A DNA stretch of 64,000 nt from Thermococcus litoralis DSM 5473 (lineage in GTDB: Archaea; Methanobacteriota_B; Thermococci; Thermococcales; Thermococcaceae), in assembly GCF_000246985.2 (NCBI RefSeq), contig NC_022084.1, positions 243,994 through 307,993 of the forward strand. The letters are read 5' to 3'. The notes beneath the pieces are model-generated. The model saw only the letters and a list, made by a program, of their open reading frames with translations, did no database searches and was not told the DNA's origin. The first letter of the stretch is position 1. Each line of letters starts with the position of its first letter. Positions 30,966-40,401 of the stretch are shown one piece after another. The translations under genes and the position numbers were made by a program.

Positions 30966-31663
30966 CTCAATCCCTCCACAGCGTACTTGTAGAACCTGAT
31001 TTTAGCGATGTAGTAAGCTATAGCCAACCAGAGAAGCAAAGCTACCCCTGAAAGCGCCAAGGTATCCCTTGAGACCTCTACAAATGGTGCTTTGAAGAAG
31101 TAGAGGGCTGGATAGCTGGGAACAATGTAGAGGACTTTCCATATTTCGTTTGTGAAGTAGCCGTGGTAGTGGGCGAAGGGGAGCAGGGAAACCACCAGGA
31201 CGGCCATTATTGGCACGAAGTAATCATCAAGATCGTGGTACTTTGCCGCTATCCCTATGCCGAGGAGTGTGTAAACCACCGAGCACAGGAAGACCCCAGT
31301 GATGACGTAGGGAAGCCCGTCGAGGGAGCGCGTGCCAATAGCCATTATTAGCACTGCCCCAATTATCGAGAGAACGCTCATTATGACAGTCTTAGCTAGA
31401 ATGTAGCTCCTCCACTCTATCGGCGTCACTGCGAGGGCGCTTATTGCGCCATCCTTCTTCTCCGCGAATATCTCCGTTCCAACGAACATAAATCCAACGA
31501 GCCCCGGCTCGAAGAGGAGGAATATGGGCACCATTGTAGGGAGGTACTGCTCTGGAAACGCCAGGAGCATCAGGCCGTAGGCGAGGCCTATCAGCACGTA
31601 TATAGGGTAGACGTAGCTCCTTGATCCGACGATTACGCTTGTTTTCAGCAGGTTCTTCATCAT
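30962..31663 (-). CDS. ABC-2 type transporter permease
   Basis: A 233-residue membrane protein with about six helices and the same coupling-loop pattern (E-K-K-D-G-A-I-S-A-L-A-V-T-P-I) as the next gene. It overlaps both neighbours by four bases, so all three proteins are probably made together. The codon third positions in this operon look more GC-rich than in surrounding genes, which might indicate a different history. The substrate is unknown; exporters of this class move lipids, drugs or peptides. Confidence 0.82.
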   Translation of the reverse strand: MMKNLLKTSVIVGSRSYVYPIYVLIGLAYGLMLLAFPEQYLPTMVPIFLLFEPGLVGFMFVGTEIFAEKKDGAISALAVTPIEWRSYILAKTVIMSVLSIIGAVLIMAIGTRSLDGLPYVITGVFLCSVVYTLLGIGIAAKYHDLDDYFVPIMAVLVVSLLPFAHYHGYFTNEIWKVLYIVPSYPALYFFKAPFVEVSRDTLALSGVALLLWLAIAYYIAKIRFYKYAVEGLR

Positions 31664-32511
31664 ACGAGCCGCCTCCCCGTCACCTTGAGGAATATCTCCT
31701 CTAAGGTCGGCTCCTCCGTGTTGATTCTCCTTATCTCGTGCTCTCTGATAATCCTAAGGAACTCCTCGTTCCGGCCGATGCCCTCGAGCGGGAACTCCTT
31801 CACAGCGACATCACCATTAACAACGTATTCCACCTTAACGAGTTTTTTACCCATCTTCACCTTGAGCTCGCCCGGGTTGTCCACTAGCCTTACGGAGCCG
31901 TCAACGATGAAGGCAACCCTGTCGCAGAGTTCATCGGCAACATACATGTTGTGTGTGGTGAGGAAAATCGTCTTTCCGTTCTCCCTCATCTCAAGGAATA
32001 AGTCTTTGAACTTCCTCGCGCTCGCTGGATCAAGGCCCTCAAGCGGTTCGTCGAGGAAGAGTATATCTGGATCGGGAAGTAGAGCCCTTGCCAAATCAAG
32101 TTTTTTCTTCATGCCCTTGGAGAAGCCGGCAACGAGTTGGTCTGCCTCTTTATCAAGTCCCACCATCTTGAGGACTTCCATCGGGTCGAGGTGCTTCTTG
32201 TAGAAGCTCGCGAAGAACTCAAGGTTTTCGAGGGCCGTTAAGCGGGAGTAAACAGCTGGAAACTCGAAGGAAACGCCGATTTTGTTGTAGTACTCCTTGC
32301 CCCACCTCCTAAGGTCTTTGCCAAAAACCTTAACTTCTCCAGTATAGTCCTTTATTATCTTGACGAGAATTTTGACGGTTGTGGTTTTTCCGGCCCCGTT
32401 TGGCCCCAGAAAACCGTAGATTTCCCCTTCCTCAACCTCGAAGCTGAGGTTCTCAACACCCCTAACATCGCCGTAATACTTTCTAACATTCTTAACCTCA
32501 ATCACAGGCAT
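31660..32511 (-). CDS. ABC transporter ATP-binding protein (exporter type)
   Basis: A 283-residue nucleotide-binding subunit. Walker A is G-P-N-G-A-G-K-T-T near residue 36, the signature loop reads F-S-K-G-M-K-K-K (a Met-for-Gln style variant common in ABC-2 exporters), and Walker B is I-L-F-L-D-E-P followed by a T-T-H-N switch His. A C-terminal extension of about 70 residues is typical of the drug/polysaccharide exporter group. It heads the operon; GGTG is present before ATG, and a TATA-like C-T-A-T-A-A-C-T-A lies near 32545. Confidence 0.87.
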   Translation of the reverse strand: MPVIEVKNVRKYYGDVRGVENLSFEVEEGEIYGFLGPNGAGKTTTVKILVKIIKDYTGEVKVFGKDLRRWGKEYYNKIGVSFEFPAVYSRLTALENLEFFASFYKKHLDPMEVLKMVGLDKEADQLVAGFSKGMKKKLDLARALLPDPDILFLDEPLEGLDPASARKFKDLFLEMRENGKTIFLTTHNMYVADELCDRVAFIVDGSVRLVDNPGELKVKMGKKLVKVEYVVNGDVAVKEFPLEGIGRNEEFLRIIREHEIRRINTEEPTLEEIFLKVTGRRLV

Positions 32512-32556
32512 GTTTTCACCAATTTAAAATAGGGCTTTGAAGTAGTTATAGTTAAC

Positions 32557-32572
32557 CCCGCACATGTGCGGG
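32557..32572. promoter_or_regulatory. 16-bp perfect palindrome between divergent promoters
   Basis: CCCGCACATGTGCGGG is a perfect inverted repeat, GC-rich in an AT-rich gap of about 100 bases. It lies just upstream of the TATA-like element of the ABC exporter operon (minus strand) and about 40 bases before the ion-channel gene (plus strand). The position fits an operator for a dimeric regulator acting on one or both genes. Confidence 0.5.
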
Positions 32573-32612
32573 TGCGGAAAGTTTTTAGGAAAGTTCACAT
32601 AAAGATACATTC

Positions 32613-34184
32613 ATGTGCAAGATGGCGCACTTCGGTAACTGTGACCCAGATACTGCTAACCAGAAGTACTGTATTTTTCATAAGCCGAACAAGAGTGAGG
32701 AAGAGGCGAGAGAGTTCTACAGGAAGTTTTTGGAGAGATTTAAGCCAAGAGTCGAAGAGATTGAAGTTCATGGACAAAAGGTAAAGAGGTTAGTTTTTGA
32801 GGAACTGGTTGATGCTAGAGGGTTCGTGTTTCCGCGGATTCCAAACGAACTAATTAAATATTCTGATCCAGAGGGGAATACATTAGATGAAATTTTCTCT
32901 TTTGAGTGGGCAGTATTTAAGGAAAATGTATGGTTTAGCTATTCAAATTTCGAACAAGCATATATTCAAAGTAGTCTCGAGTTGAAGGATATAGAGCTTT
33001 TTCAAAGTTTTGGAAGCGATCAGGTTCCTGATGTGGAAATTGACTCTTTTAAAACTCTAGACGTTGACATGATCTATAAAGACCTGCAAAGCATGATTCC
33101 AATTGAGAACTTTATAAGCTTTCGATACTCAAAATTCGAAAAGGAAGCACTATTTGAAAGAGCAAAATTTAGTGTTGCTAGATTCATGGGTGCACAGTTT
33201 AATCGAGGAATTTTTGAGAATGCGGAATTTAAATATGCTGATTTTATGTGGGCACAGTTCAATATTGCAGACTTCAATTGGGCAGTCTTTGAAGAAGCTA
33301 TTTTTGAAGATTCAAAATTTAACATAGCTCACTTCATGGAAAGCAAGTTCAACAAAGCAAACTTTGCGAGAGCACAATTCAAAAAAGCATACTTTACTGA
33401 TGAGACAATAGTGTATCCTGGGGAGCTTTTAACTATCTACGAAGGGTGGACTAAATTTAACGAGGCTAATTTTAAAGGTGCAAAATTTAATGAGTTGTAC
33501 TTTACGAGAGTTCGAGTCCTCACCTACATATCTTTCGATGGAGCTGTAATTACGGATAGAGCGATGTTTATTGAACCTAACTCTTCAGATATAAACTCTT
33601 TGTTGGATGAAAACTGCGTAGATAAAGAATGTTGGAAAGACATAACCGTAAATAACTCATTTAAGATGTGTATTAAACGTTTTTGCCATCCTCAACCACT
33701 CGCAGAAATTGCCAAAATGCAACGCATTATATACGAGCGACTTGGTGATAAAGAAAACGCAGACAAAATGTTTGTCCTCGAAATGCGGGCTAAACGAAAA
33801 GCCCGTCTCAAAAATGCGCAAACGAAGTTTGAAAAGCTCAAAGCTTATACCCATAATTTCTTTGAATGGCTTCTTGGAGACTTACCCTCAGAATACGGGA
33901 CAAACTGGATTCGCTTGTTAGGAATTTCATTGCTTGTGATTATCGGGAATGCTATTCCTTACACCATCTGGAGCAACTTCATTGAGGGGTTCCCTCAAAC
34001 ATCCAATTACCTCGTTCGCTTTGCCAACGCCTTCTACTACTCTCTCGTCACATTCACAACCCTTGGCTACGGCGACATGCATCCAACGGGCTGGCTTAAA
34101 GCACTAAGCGCCCTCGAAGCATTCACAGGTGCCGTCTTCATGGCACTCATTGTTGCGGTCATAGCAAGAAAATGGATGAGATAA
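32613..34184 (+). CDS. Pentapeptide-repeat protein fused to a two-helix potassium-channel pore
   Basis: A 523-residue fusion. Residues 2-23 hold a Cys/His cluster (C2, H5, C9, C20, H23) that could bind zinc. Residues about 165-300 are pentapeptide-type repeats of the form A-x-F-x-x (for example F-E-N-A-E-F-K-Y-A-D-F), expected to form a right-handed quadrilateral beta-helix. A charged linker with further Cys (335, 340, 353, 358) and a coiled-coil-like K/R-rich part (about 385-410) follow. The C-terminus has two membrane helices (about 432-452 and 497-519) around the pore loop T-L-G-Y-G-D at 483-488, the K+ selectivity filter. It is probably a ligand- or stress-gated channel, but the gating signal is unknown. 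Composition is more AT-rich than neighbours. Confidence 0.8.
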   Translation: MCKMAHFGNCDPDTANQKYCIFHKPNKSEEEAREFYRKFLERFKPRVEEIEVHGQKVKRLVFEELVDARGFVFPRIPNELIKYSDPEGNTLDEIFSFEWAVFKENVWFSYSNFEQAYIQSSLELKDIELFQSFGSDQVPDVEIDSFKTLDVDMIYKDLQSMIPIENFISFRYSKFEKEALFERAKFSVARFMGAQFNRGIFENAEFKYADFMWAQFNIADFNWAVFEEAIFEDSKFNIAHFMESKFNKANFARAQFKKAYFTDETIVYPGELLTIYEGWTKFNEANFKGAKFNELYFTRVRVLTYISFDGAVITDRAMFIEPNSSDINSLLDENCVDKECWKDITVNNSFKMCIKRFCHPQPLAEIAKMQRIIYERLGDKENADKMFVLEMRAKRKARLKNAQTKFEKLKAYTHNFFEWLLGDLPSEYGTNWIRLLGISLLVIIGNAIPYTIWSNFIEGFPQTSNYLVRFANAFYYSLVTFTTLGYGDMHPTGWLKALSALEAFTGAVFMALIVAVIARKWMR

Positions 34185-34223
34185 AGGATCTGAAAACAAG
34201 AATACCTTACGATACCTTACAAA

Positions 34224-34958
34224 TCACCCCTGCTTTTCAGCTAGCACCATTATCTCAATATCGTCAAAGTCAACCTTCCTCTTCCCCCACCTTCCGGCAG
34301 TGCCGCCCCAGATGCCGAGGACGTTGAAACCGGCCATCTTAAACATCAAGTACAGCTCCGTAGGCACATAAACGCGCTCCCTTATGGGGAACTTTGTCCC
34401 ATCAGGGGCTTCAATCTCCTCGAAGAAAGTCATTGAATTTGGGTCGAATATGCCCTTCTCTATATCTTCATTAGTCGCTCCCTTTACCCTCCCAAGGGCA
34501 CTCAGGGCCGTCAGCAAGAACTTCCCTCCCGGCTTCAGCGAGTCGTAGACATTCCGAAGTATTGCAAGGTCGTGCTCTATTGGGTCATCACTTAAACCAA
34601 GAAGCGAGAATGCACCTTCACAAAGGCAAATGGCAGCATCAAACTCGTTTTCCCTCTTAAACTTTGTAGCATCGGCCTTGATGAACTCAACCTGCACGTC
34701 TTCTTCCTCTGCTTTCTTCATAGCTTCCCTAAGCATGCCCTCGGAGATGTCTATTCCAGTGACTTTGTACCCTCTCTTTGCGAGTTCTAAGGAGTGTCTC
34801 CCCACACCACAGCCAACATCAAGAATCTTTGCTCCTTTAGGGAGCCTAAACTCCCGCATTATGAATTCAATTTCCTCCTTTGTATTCTTTGTAAAAGGCT
34901 CATCGAGGTAGTGAGGTGCCTCCCTGTTGAAGAACTCTTCCCATACGTTCTTTTTCAT
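34224..34958 (-). CDS. Class I SAM-dependent methyltransferase
   Basis: A 244-residue Rossmann-type methyltransferase. Motif I is I-L-D-V-G-C-G-V-G-R-H-S-L-E-L near residue 45, then G-I-D-I-S (motif II) and D-A-A-I-C-L-C-E-G-A-F (motif IV region). The substrate is not predicted; there are no fused domains. GGAGAGTGA precedes the ATG. It is a single-gene unit between the channel gene and a toxin-antitoxin pair. Confidence 0.85.
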   Translation of the reverse strand: MKKNVWEEFFNREAPHYLDEPFTKNTKEEIEFIMREFRLPKGAKILDVGCGVGRHSLELAKRGYKVTGIDISEGMLREAMKKAEEEDVQVEFIKADATKFKRENEFDAAICLCEGAFSLLGLSDDPIEHDLAILRNVYDSLKPGGKFLLTALSALGRVKGATNEDIEKGIFDPNSMTFFEEIEAPDGTKFPIRERVYVPTELYLMFKMAGFNVLGIWGGTAGRWGKRKVDFDDIEIMVLAEKQG

Positions 34959-34994
34959 AAGTTCACTCTCCTTTTAACCCAATCCGTTTCTATT

Positions 34995-35471
34995 TTATGT
35001 CTCAAAAACATGCATCACTAAACCAGAAATGAATTCAAACTTTCTGAAAGTGCTATCTGATGTAATTTTTTTATCCGCGGTATAAAATTCAGAAGCCTTC
35101 ACTCTTTTTGCAGACTCAATTTGGATAGCATCTGCTTGATAAATATGACATTTCTCCAAAAGGCCCCAACAATTTGTTAGAATTGAGCCATAGATCGGAA
35201 TTATCTTTAATATCCCAAGTCTCTTCATCCTAAGGACTTCAGAAAGAAATCTGGCTCTAACTAATTCATGAGCCTCCTCATTAATTCGCTTTATTCTTTT
35301 TGCTCTATCCAATACCCCCAAAACTTCTCCTATATTCCACAAACTAAAGGCTAGCTTAATTTCACCTTGATATGCCCTAGTGTACAGCCCCACTATTTTT
35401 TCGCTGTTTTCTTCTTTTATGTAGCGCTTTATTATCGCGCTACTGTCCAAGTAGACTGTCTTCTCGCTCAT
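34995..35471 (-). CDS. vapC: VapC-family PIN-domain ribonuclease toxin
   Basis: A 158-residue PIN-domain protein. Acidic residues expected to bind the metal are in Y-L-D-S-S-A (Asp9), N-I-G-E-V, Q-A-D-A-I and T-A-D-K-K. VapC toxins cut tRNA or rRNA and are held in check by VapB. The gene overlaps the upstream antitoxin gene by 32 bases, the usual arrangement for translational coupling. The C-terminus includes a short extension F-I-S-G-L-V. Confidence 0.85.
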   Translation of the reverse strand: MSEKTVYLDSSAIIKRYIKEENSEKIVGLYTRAYQGEIKLAFSLWNIGEVLGVLDRAKRIKRINEEAHELVRARFLSEVLRMKRLGILKIIPIYGSILTNCWGLLEKCHIYQADAIQIESAKRVKASEFYTADKKITSDSTFRKFEFISGLVMHVFET

Positions 35472-35709
35472 CCCTCATCCTCCTAACAAGTTCACTTATA
35501 GAACCCCTGGCAGGGACTGGTTCAAACTCAATTTTTTTCTCGAATTTTTCCAACATCTTTTCCAAAGCACTTTCAATATCCAATAAAAGGCCCTCAGAAA
35601 TAATCTCTTCAAGAAGCTTACTTAGATCTTTTTTCTCTTCCGCAGCATCTTTTTTGAGCTCCCACCATAGTTCATCGTCTATATAAATGCTGGTTTTGAT
35701 CTTTCCCAT
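35440..35709 (-). CDS. vapB: VapB-type ribbon-helix-helix antitoxin
   Basis: An 89-residue antitoxin. The N-terminal strand and two helices (K-I-K-T-S-I-Y-I-D-D-E-L-W-W-E-L, then S-K-L-L-E-E-I) form a ribbon-helix-helix DNA-binding fold. The C-terminal half is highly charged and is expected to wrap VapC. The start is ATG 35709 behind AGGTGAG; GTG 35718 overlaps that site. It is expected to repress its own promoter together with the toxin. Confidence 0.82.
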   Translation of the reverse strand: MGKIKTSIYIDDELWWELKKDAAEEKKDLSKLLEEIISEGLLLDIESALEKMLEKFEKKIEFEPVPARGSISELVRRMRDEREDSLLGQ

Positions 35710-35761
35710 AAGTCTCACCTGTAGATAATTACTGAAAAACAGATTTAAGTATTTCGGTAAA

Positions 35762-36421
35762 TTAGCCTATAAGCTCCTCAAGGATTTTCCTCTCCGCTTT
35801 CCTTAAGTGCTCCTTCACGGTTGATGGACTTAGGCCGAGTATTTGCGCCAGTTCTCGGAGGGTTATCCTCCTTGGATTGTCGAAGTAGCCGCTCTTGTAG
35901 GCCACCAGCAGGGTTTTTAGTTGTTTTTCTGTGAGCTTTGAGAATATGCCCTCCTTTGGCGTGTAATCTTCTATGCTGGCGACCTCTGCGTTATAGATTC
36001 TCTTAATGGCCGATATGACTTCAGGAACCAGGTTCTCCTCACACACGACGTAGAGAAAACTCTCCTCGCGAGTCATCGTGCCCTTCTCAAATATTAAAAA
36101 GCCTCTTTTCTGGAGCTCAAGTATGTCAAAGGCTTCTTCTGCGTTAGGGTGTCTTGGGAGTTTTGCACGTGTGTACAGGTAGTAATGGCCGTTTTTTAGG
36201 GGTATCAGCTTGACGTCCTCTACATAGGGAAGGTTCCTCATTCGATTCATGATATCTTGGGGGTTAACTTTTTCTTTGAACTTCAATTCCGCGAGCTTTA
36301 TGATTTCGTCACCGACCATGAAGTGCGTGTCCCCGTATGCCCAGTCAATCGCCTCTATAAACCATTTAAAGTCCGAGAACACATCCGAAGAATTGAGAAA
36401 CCTGAACTTTATCCTCTTCAT
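35762..36421 (-). CDS. Bat-type (HTH-10) transcriptional regulator
   Basis: About 219 residues. The C-terminal HTH of the bacterio-opsin-activator class (L-T-E-K-Q-L-K-T-L-L-V-A-Y, then I-T-L-R-E-L-A-Q-I-L-G-L-S-P-S-T-V-K-E-H-L) follows an N-terminal domain of unknown ligand. The start is set at M-K-R-I-K-F (36421); a TATA-like A-A-A-A-T-T-A-A-T-A-A about 30 bases upstream makes it near leaderless. The gene is divergent from an SDR gene with about 100 bases between, so that enzyme is a candidate target. Confidence 0.78.
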   Translation of the reverse strand: MKRIKFRFLNSSDVFSDFKWFIEAIDWAYGDTHFMVGDEIIKLAELKFKEKVNPQDIMNRMRNLPYVEDVKLIPLKNGHYYLYTRAKLPRHPNAEEAFDILELQKRGFLIFEKGTMTREESFLYVVCEENLVPEVISAIKRIYNAEVASIEDYTPKEGIFSKLTEKQLKTLLVAYKSGYFDNPRRITLRELAQILGLSPSTVKEHLRKAERKILEELIG

Positions 36422-36493
36422 AGGCATCAAAGATAGTTGGAAAGCAAAAGTTATTAATTTTGCCAAAGCCGTTTTAGTTAGACTTATATCCAA

Positions 36494-36503
36494 TGGCTAG
36501 CCA
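36494..36503. promoter_or_regulatory. 10-bp palindrome at the SDR promoter
   Basis: TGGCTAGCCA is a perfect palindrome directly after the TATA-like C-T-T-A-T-A-T-C (36483-36490) of the SDR gene, close to the expected transcription start. It could be an operator for the divergent Bat-type regulator, but 10-bp palindromes also occur by chance. Confidence 0.3.
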
Positions 36504-36526
36504 AAAAAGATTAGACGGTGAACAGG

Positions 36527-37234
36527 ATGCTGGCTGTAGTTACGGGAGCATCAAGAGGCATCGGCCGTCTTTTGGTCGAGAGGTTAATCAAAAAGGGCTA
36601 CCAAGTTGTGGGGATAGCGAGAAGCAGAGAAGCACTGGAGGAGCTTAAAGCTAGATTCGGCGACTCTTTTGAATATGTAGTCCAAGATTTAGCCCAGAAT
36701 GGCGCAGAAAGAGAGGTCAAGAAAGCCCTTGAGAGGCTGGGGGTGGATAAGGTTGACCTCCTCATCAACAACGCCGGGTTTGCTGTAAAAAAGCCCCTTC
36801 TGGAGCACGGTGAAGAAGAACTTCAAAAGCTGTTTAGAGTTTTAACAATAAGCCCGGTTTTAATGACTAAAGAACTGCTACCCCTTATGCAAAGCGGTTC
36901 GAAGGTTGTAATGGTGTTGAGTGGAGTTGCCTTTGTTAGAACTCCTGAAATTCCAGCCTACGGTGCCGCAAAAGCCGCCCTTCACTACTTATCACTTACA
37001 CTTAGCGAAGAGCTCCGGGAAAATGGAATAAAGGTCATAAGGGTATATCCAAAGCAGGTTGCCACGCCTTTCTGGGACAAAACTCCGAAGGGAGCTATCT
37101 CACCGGAGCAGGTTGCCGATGCCATAATAAAGGCAATAGAAAATGGAAGAGAAGAAGTTTTCGTGCCGGGATACATTAAGGTTGCGAAATACCTGCCGAG
37201 ATGGCCAGCTCTAACCTACAGGTTTGAATTTTAA
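36527..37234 (+). CDS. Short-chain dehydrogenase/reductase
   Basis: A 235-residue classical SDR. The NAD(P) loop is T-G-A-S-R-G-I-G near the start, where the S-R pair suggests NADP(H). N-N-A-G is near residue 88, and the catalytic Ser (V-L-S-G-V) and Y-G-A-A-K are near 130 and 147. The substrate is not predicted. The start is ATG 36527 behind ACGGTGA; GTG 36518 in frame lies inside that site. It overlaps the convergent thiL gene by four bases. Confidence 0.87.
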   Translation: MLAVVTGASRGIGRLLVERLIKKGYQVVGIARSREALEELKARFGDSFEYVVQDLAQNGAEREVKKALERLGVDKVDLLINNAGFAVKKPLLEHGEEELQKLFRVLTISPVLMTKELLPLMQSGSKVVMVLSGVAFVRTPEIPAYGAAKAALHYLSLTLSEELRENGIKVIRVYPKQVATPFWDKTPKGAISPEQVADAIIKAIENGREEVFVPGYIKVAKYLPRWPALTYRFEF

Positions 37235-38166
37235 GGCTTTGCCAAGTGCTCCCATCCCAAAAGGGGCATCCTCTCAAGTTTTCCATCTCTCTGCAGGTAA
37301 ACGCCCTCTCCCTTTTCAACCTCTCCAATTATGGAAAACTCAAAGTCGAGCTTTTCGAGGTGTTCCTCGGGGATAGTAAAGATGAGCTCAAACTCCTCTC
37401 CACTTGCCAGTGCAAGGTTAATAGGGTCAACTCCCAAGAGCTCTGCAACCTCAAAAACTTCCTTCCTTATTGGGAGCTTTTCGGCATAGATGGTTATCCT
37501 CACTTTGCTCATCTCCGCTATCAAATGGAGCTCCTTGCTCATGCCGTCGCTTATGTCTATTGCGGCGTTTGCATAGTTCGACAGAATTTGCCCCTCTCTG
37601 AGCCTCGCCTTGGGCTCAAGGAGCTTCTCATAGAGAGCTTTCCTTGTTTTTGGACTAACTCCAAGGTTATCAAAGTAGACTTTAAGCCCCGCTAGAGCCC
37701 TTCCAATGTCACCGGTAACGCAGACCAAATCTCCCTCCTTTGCTCCGCTTCTCGTGAGCAACCTTTTGGTCTCTCCAAGGGCTATCCCGTCTATTATGAG
37801 ATCGCATGCTTCGTTAGTATCGGCACTTATTATGGGCGTGCTGTAGAAGTCAGAAGCCTTAGCGATCCCCTTTGCAATGGCCTCAAGATACTCCATATCA
37901 ATATCTCTGGGCACTCCAAGGGAGAAGAGGAACCCTATCGGTTTACCTCCCATAGCGGCAACATCGCTCACGTTCATGGTGAAGACTTTAAAGCCAACCT
38001 GCTCGGGCGTCATTATCTCCGGAACGTCTGTGCTTTTCACCAGCATGTCGTTTGTTGCTATGAGCCACTCACCACCGAGCTTTAGTGCTCCAGTGTCATC
38101 TCCCAAAGGTAGCTCCCCTTGATTCTTGAAGTATTTCATGAAGAGCTCTATTATCTCGCGCTCCAC
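37231..38166 (-). CDS. thiL: Thiamine-monophosphate kinase
   Basis: A 311-residue ThiL, which phosphorylates thiamine monophosphate to thiamine diphosphate with ATP. The L-G-D-D-T-G-A metal/ATP motif, T-N-D-M-L-V, M-N-V-S-D-V-A-A-M-G-G, V-T-G-D-I-G and D-I-S-D-G-M-S are characteristic of the PurM-like fold in this family. The start codon is GTG at 38166. No other thiamine gene is nearby. It is divergent from galK. Confidence 0.93.
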   Translation of the reverse strand: MEREIIELFMKYFKNQGELPLGDDTGALKLGGEWLIATNDMLVKSTDVPEIMTPEQVGFKVFTMNVSDVAAMGGKPIGFLFSLGVPRDIDMEYLEAIAKGIAKASDFYSTPIISADTNEACDLIIDGIALGETKRLLTRSGAKEGDLVCVTGDIGRALAGLKVYFDNLGVSPKTRKALYEKLLEPKARLREGQILSNYANAAIDISDGMSKELHLIAEMSKVRITIYAEKLPIRKEVFEVAELLGVDPINLALASGEEFELIFTIPEEHLEKLDFEFSIIGEVEKGEGVYLQRDGKLERMPLLGWEHLAKP

Positions 38167-38206
38167 CGTGATCCCCTTTGATAGTGAGACATGCAGGTTA
38201 AAAAGT

Positions 38207-39306
<1,100 letters not shown>

Positions 39307-40401
39307 TTGAGGGCGCTCGTCTTTCACGGCAACCTTCAGTATGCCGAAATTCCAAAGAGTGAAATCCCAAAGGTCATAGAGAAGGCATACACTCCAACTA
39401 TTGGGACGCTGATTAAAGAAGAAATTCCCTTTGGGCTCAACATAACGGGCTATACCTTAAAGCTCCTCCCGAAGGAGATCATAGACCTCGTTAAGGAGGG
39501 TATCGCGAATAACTTGATTGAGATAATTGGAACGAGCTACACGCACGCAATACTCCCCCTCCTGCCGCTTAACAGAGTAGAAGCACAAGTTCAGGGAGAT
39601 AGGGAAGTTAAGGAAGAGCTCTTCGAGGTCTCCCCTAAGGGTTTCTGGCTGCCGGAACTCGCCTATGACCCGATAATCCCTGCCATACTGAAGGACAACG
39701 GCTATGAGTATCTCTTCGCCGACGGGGAGGCGATGCTTTTCTCAGCTCACCTCAACTCGGCGATAAAGCCAATTAAACCGCTCTATCCGCATCTCATAAA
39801 GGCCCAGAGGGAAAAGCGCTTTAGGTACATCAACTATCTCCTTGGTCTCAGGGAGCTTAGGAAGGCGATAAAGCTCGTTTTTGAAGGTAAGGTAACGCTA
39901 AAGGCAGTCAAAAACATCGAAGCCGTACCCGTTTGGGTGTCCGTGAACACTGCTGTAATGCTCGGCATCGGAAGGCTTCCCCTTATGAACCCTAAGAAAG
40001 TGGCAAGCTGGATAGAGGACAAGGACAACATTCTCCTATACGGCACAGACATAGAGTTCATTGGCTATAGGGACATTGCAGGCTACAGAATGAGTGTTGA
40101 GGGATTGTTAGAGGTTATAGAGGAGCTCAACTCGGAACTGTGCCTTCCCTCAGAGCTGAAGCACAGTGGAAGGGAGCTCTACTTACGGACTTCAAGCTGG
40201 GCACCAGATAAGAGCTTGAGGATATGGACGGAGGATGAGGGGAACGCAAGGCTAAACATGCTGTCCTACAATATGAGGGGCGAACTCGCCTTTTTGGCTG
40301 AAAACAGTGATGCCCGTGGGTGGGAGCCCCTCCCTGAGAGGAGGCTCGACGCCTTCCGGGCGATATACAACGATTGGAGGGGTGAAAATGGGGAACCTTA
40401 G
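39307..40401 (+). CDS. galA: GH57 alpha-galactosidase
   Basis: A 364-residue glycoside hydrolase family 57 protein like the alpha-galactosidase described from Pyrococcus furiosus. It begins with the GH57-type strand V-F-H-G-N-L-Q-Y. The nucleophile motif G-F-W-L-P-E-L-A-Y is near residue 115. The start is TTG at 39307, directly after the galK stop, with GGTGGGG about ten bases upstream. No signal peptide is present, so it acts inside the cell on imported alpha-galactosides. It lies between galK and a sugar transporter, which supports the assignment. Confidence 0.88.
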   Translation: MRALVFHGNLQYAEIPKSEIPKVIEKAYTPTIGTLIKEEIPFGLNITGYTLKLLPKEIIDLVKEGIANNLIEIIGTSYTHAILPLLPLNRVEAQVQGDREVKEELFEVSPKGFWLPELAYDPIIPAILKDNGYEYLFADGEAMLFSAHLNSAIKPIKPLYPHLIKAQREKRFRYINYLLGLRELRKAIKLVFEGKVTLKAVKNIEAVPVWVSVNTAVMLGIGRLPLMNPKKVASWIEDKDNILLYGTDIEFIGYRDIAGYRMSVEGLLEVIEELNSELCLPSELKHSGRELYLRTSSWAPDKSLRIWTEDEGNARLNMLSYNMRGELAFLAENSDARGWEPLPERRLDAFRAIYNDWRGENGEP

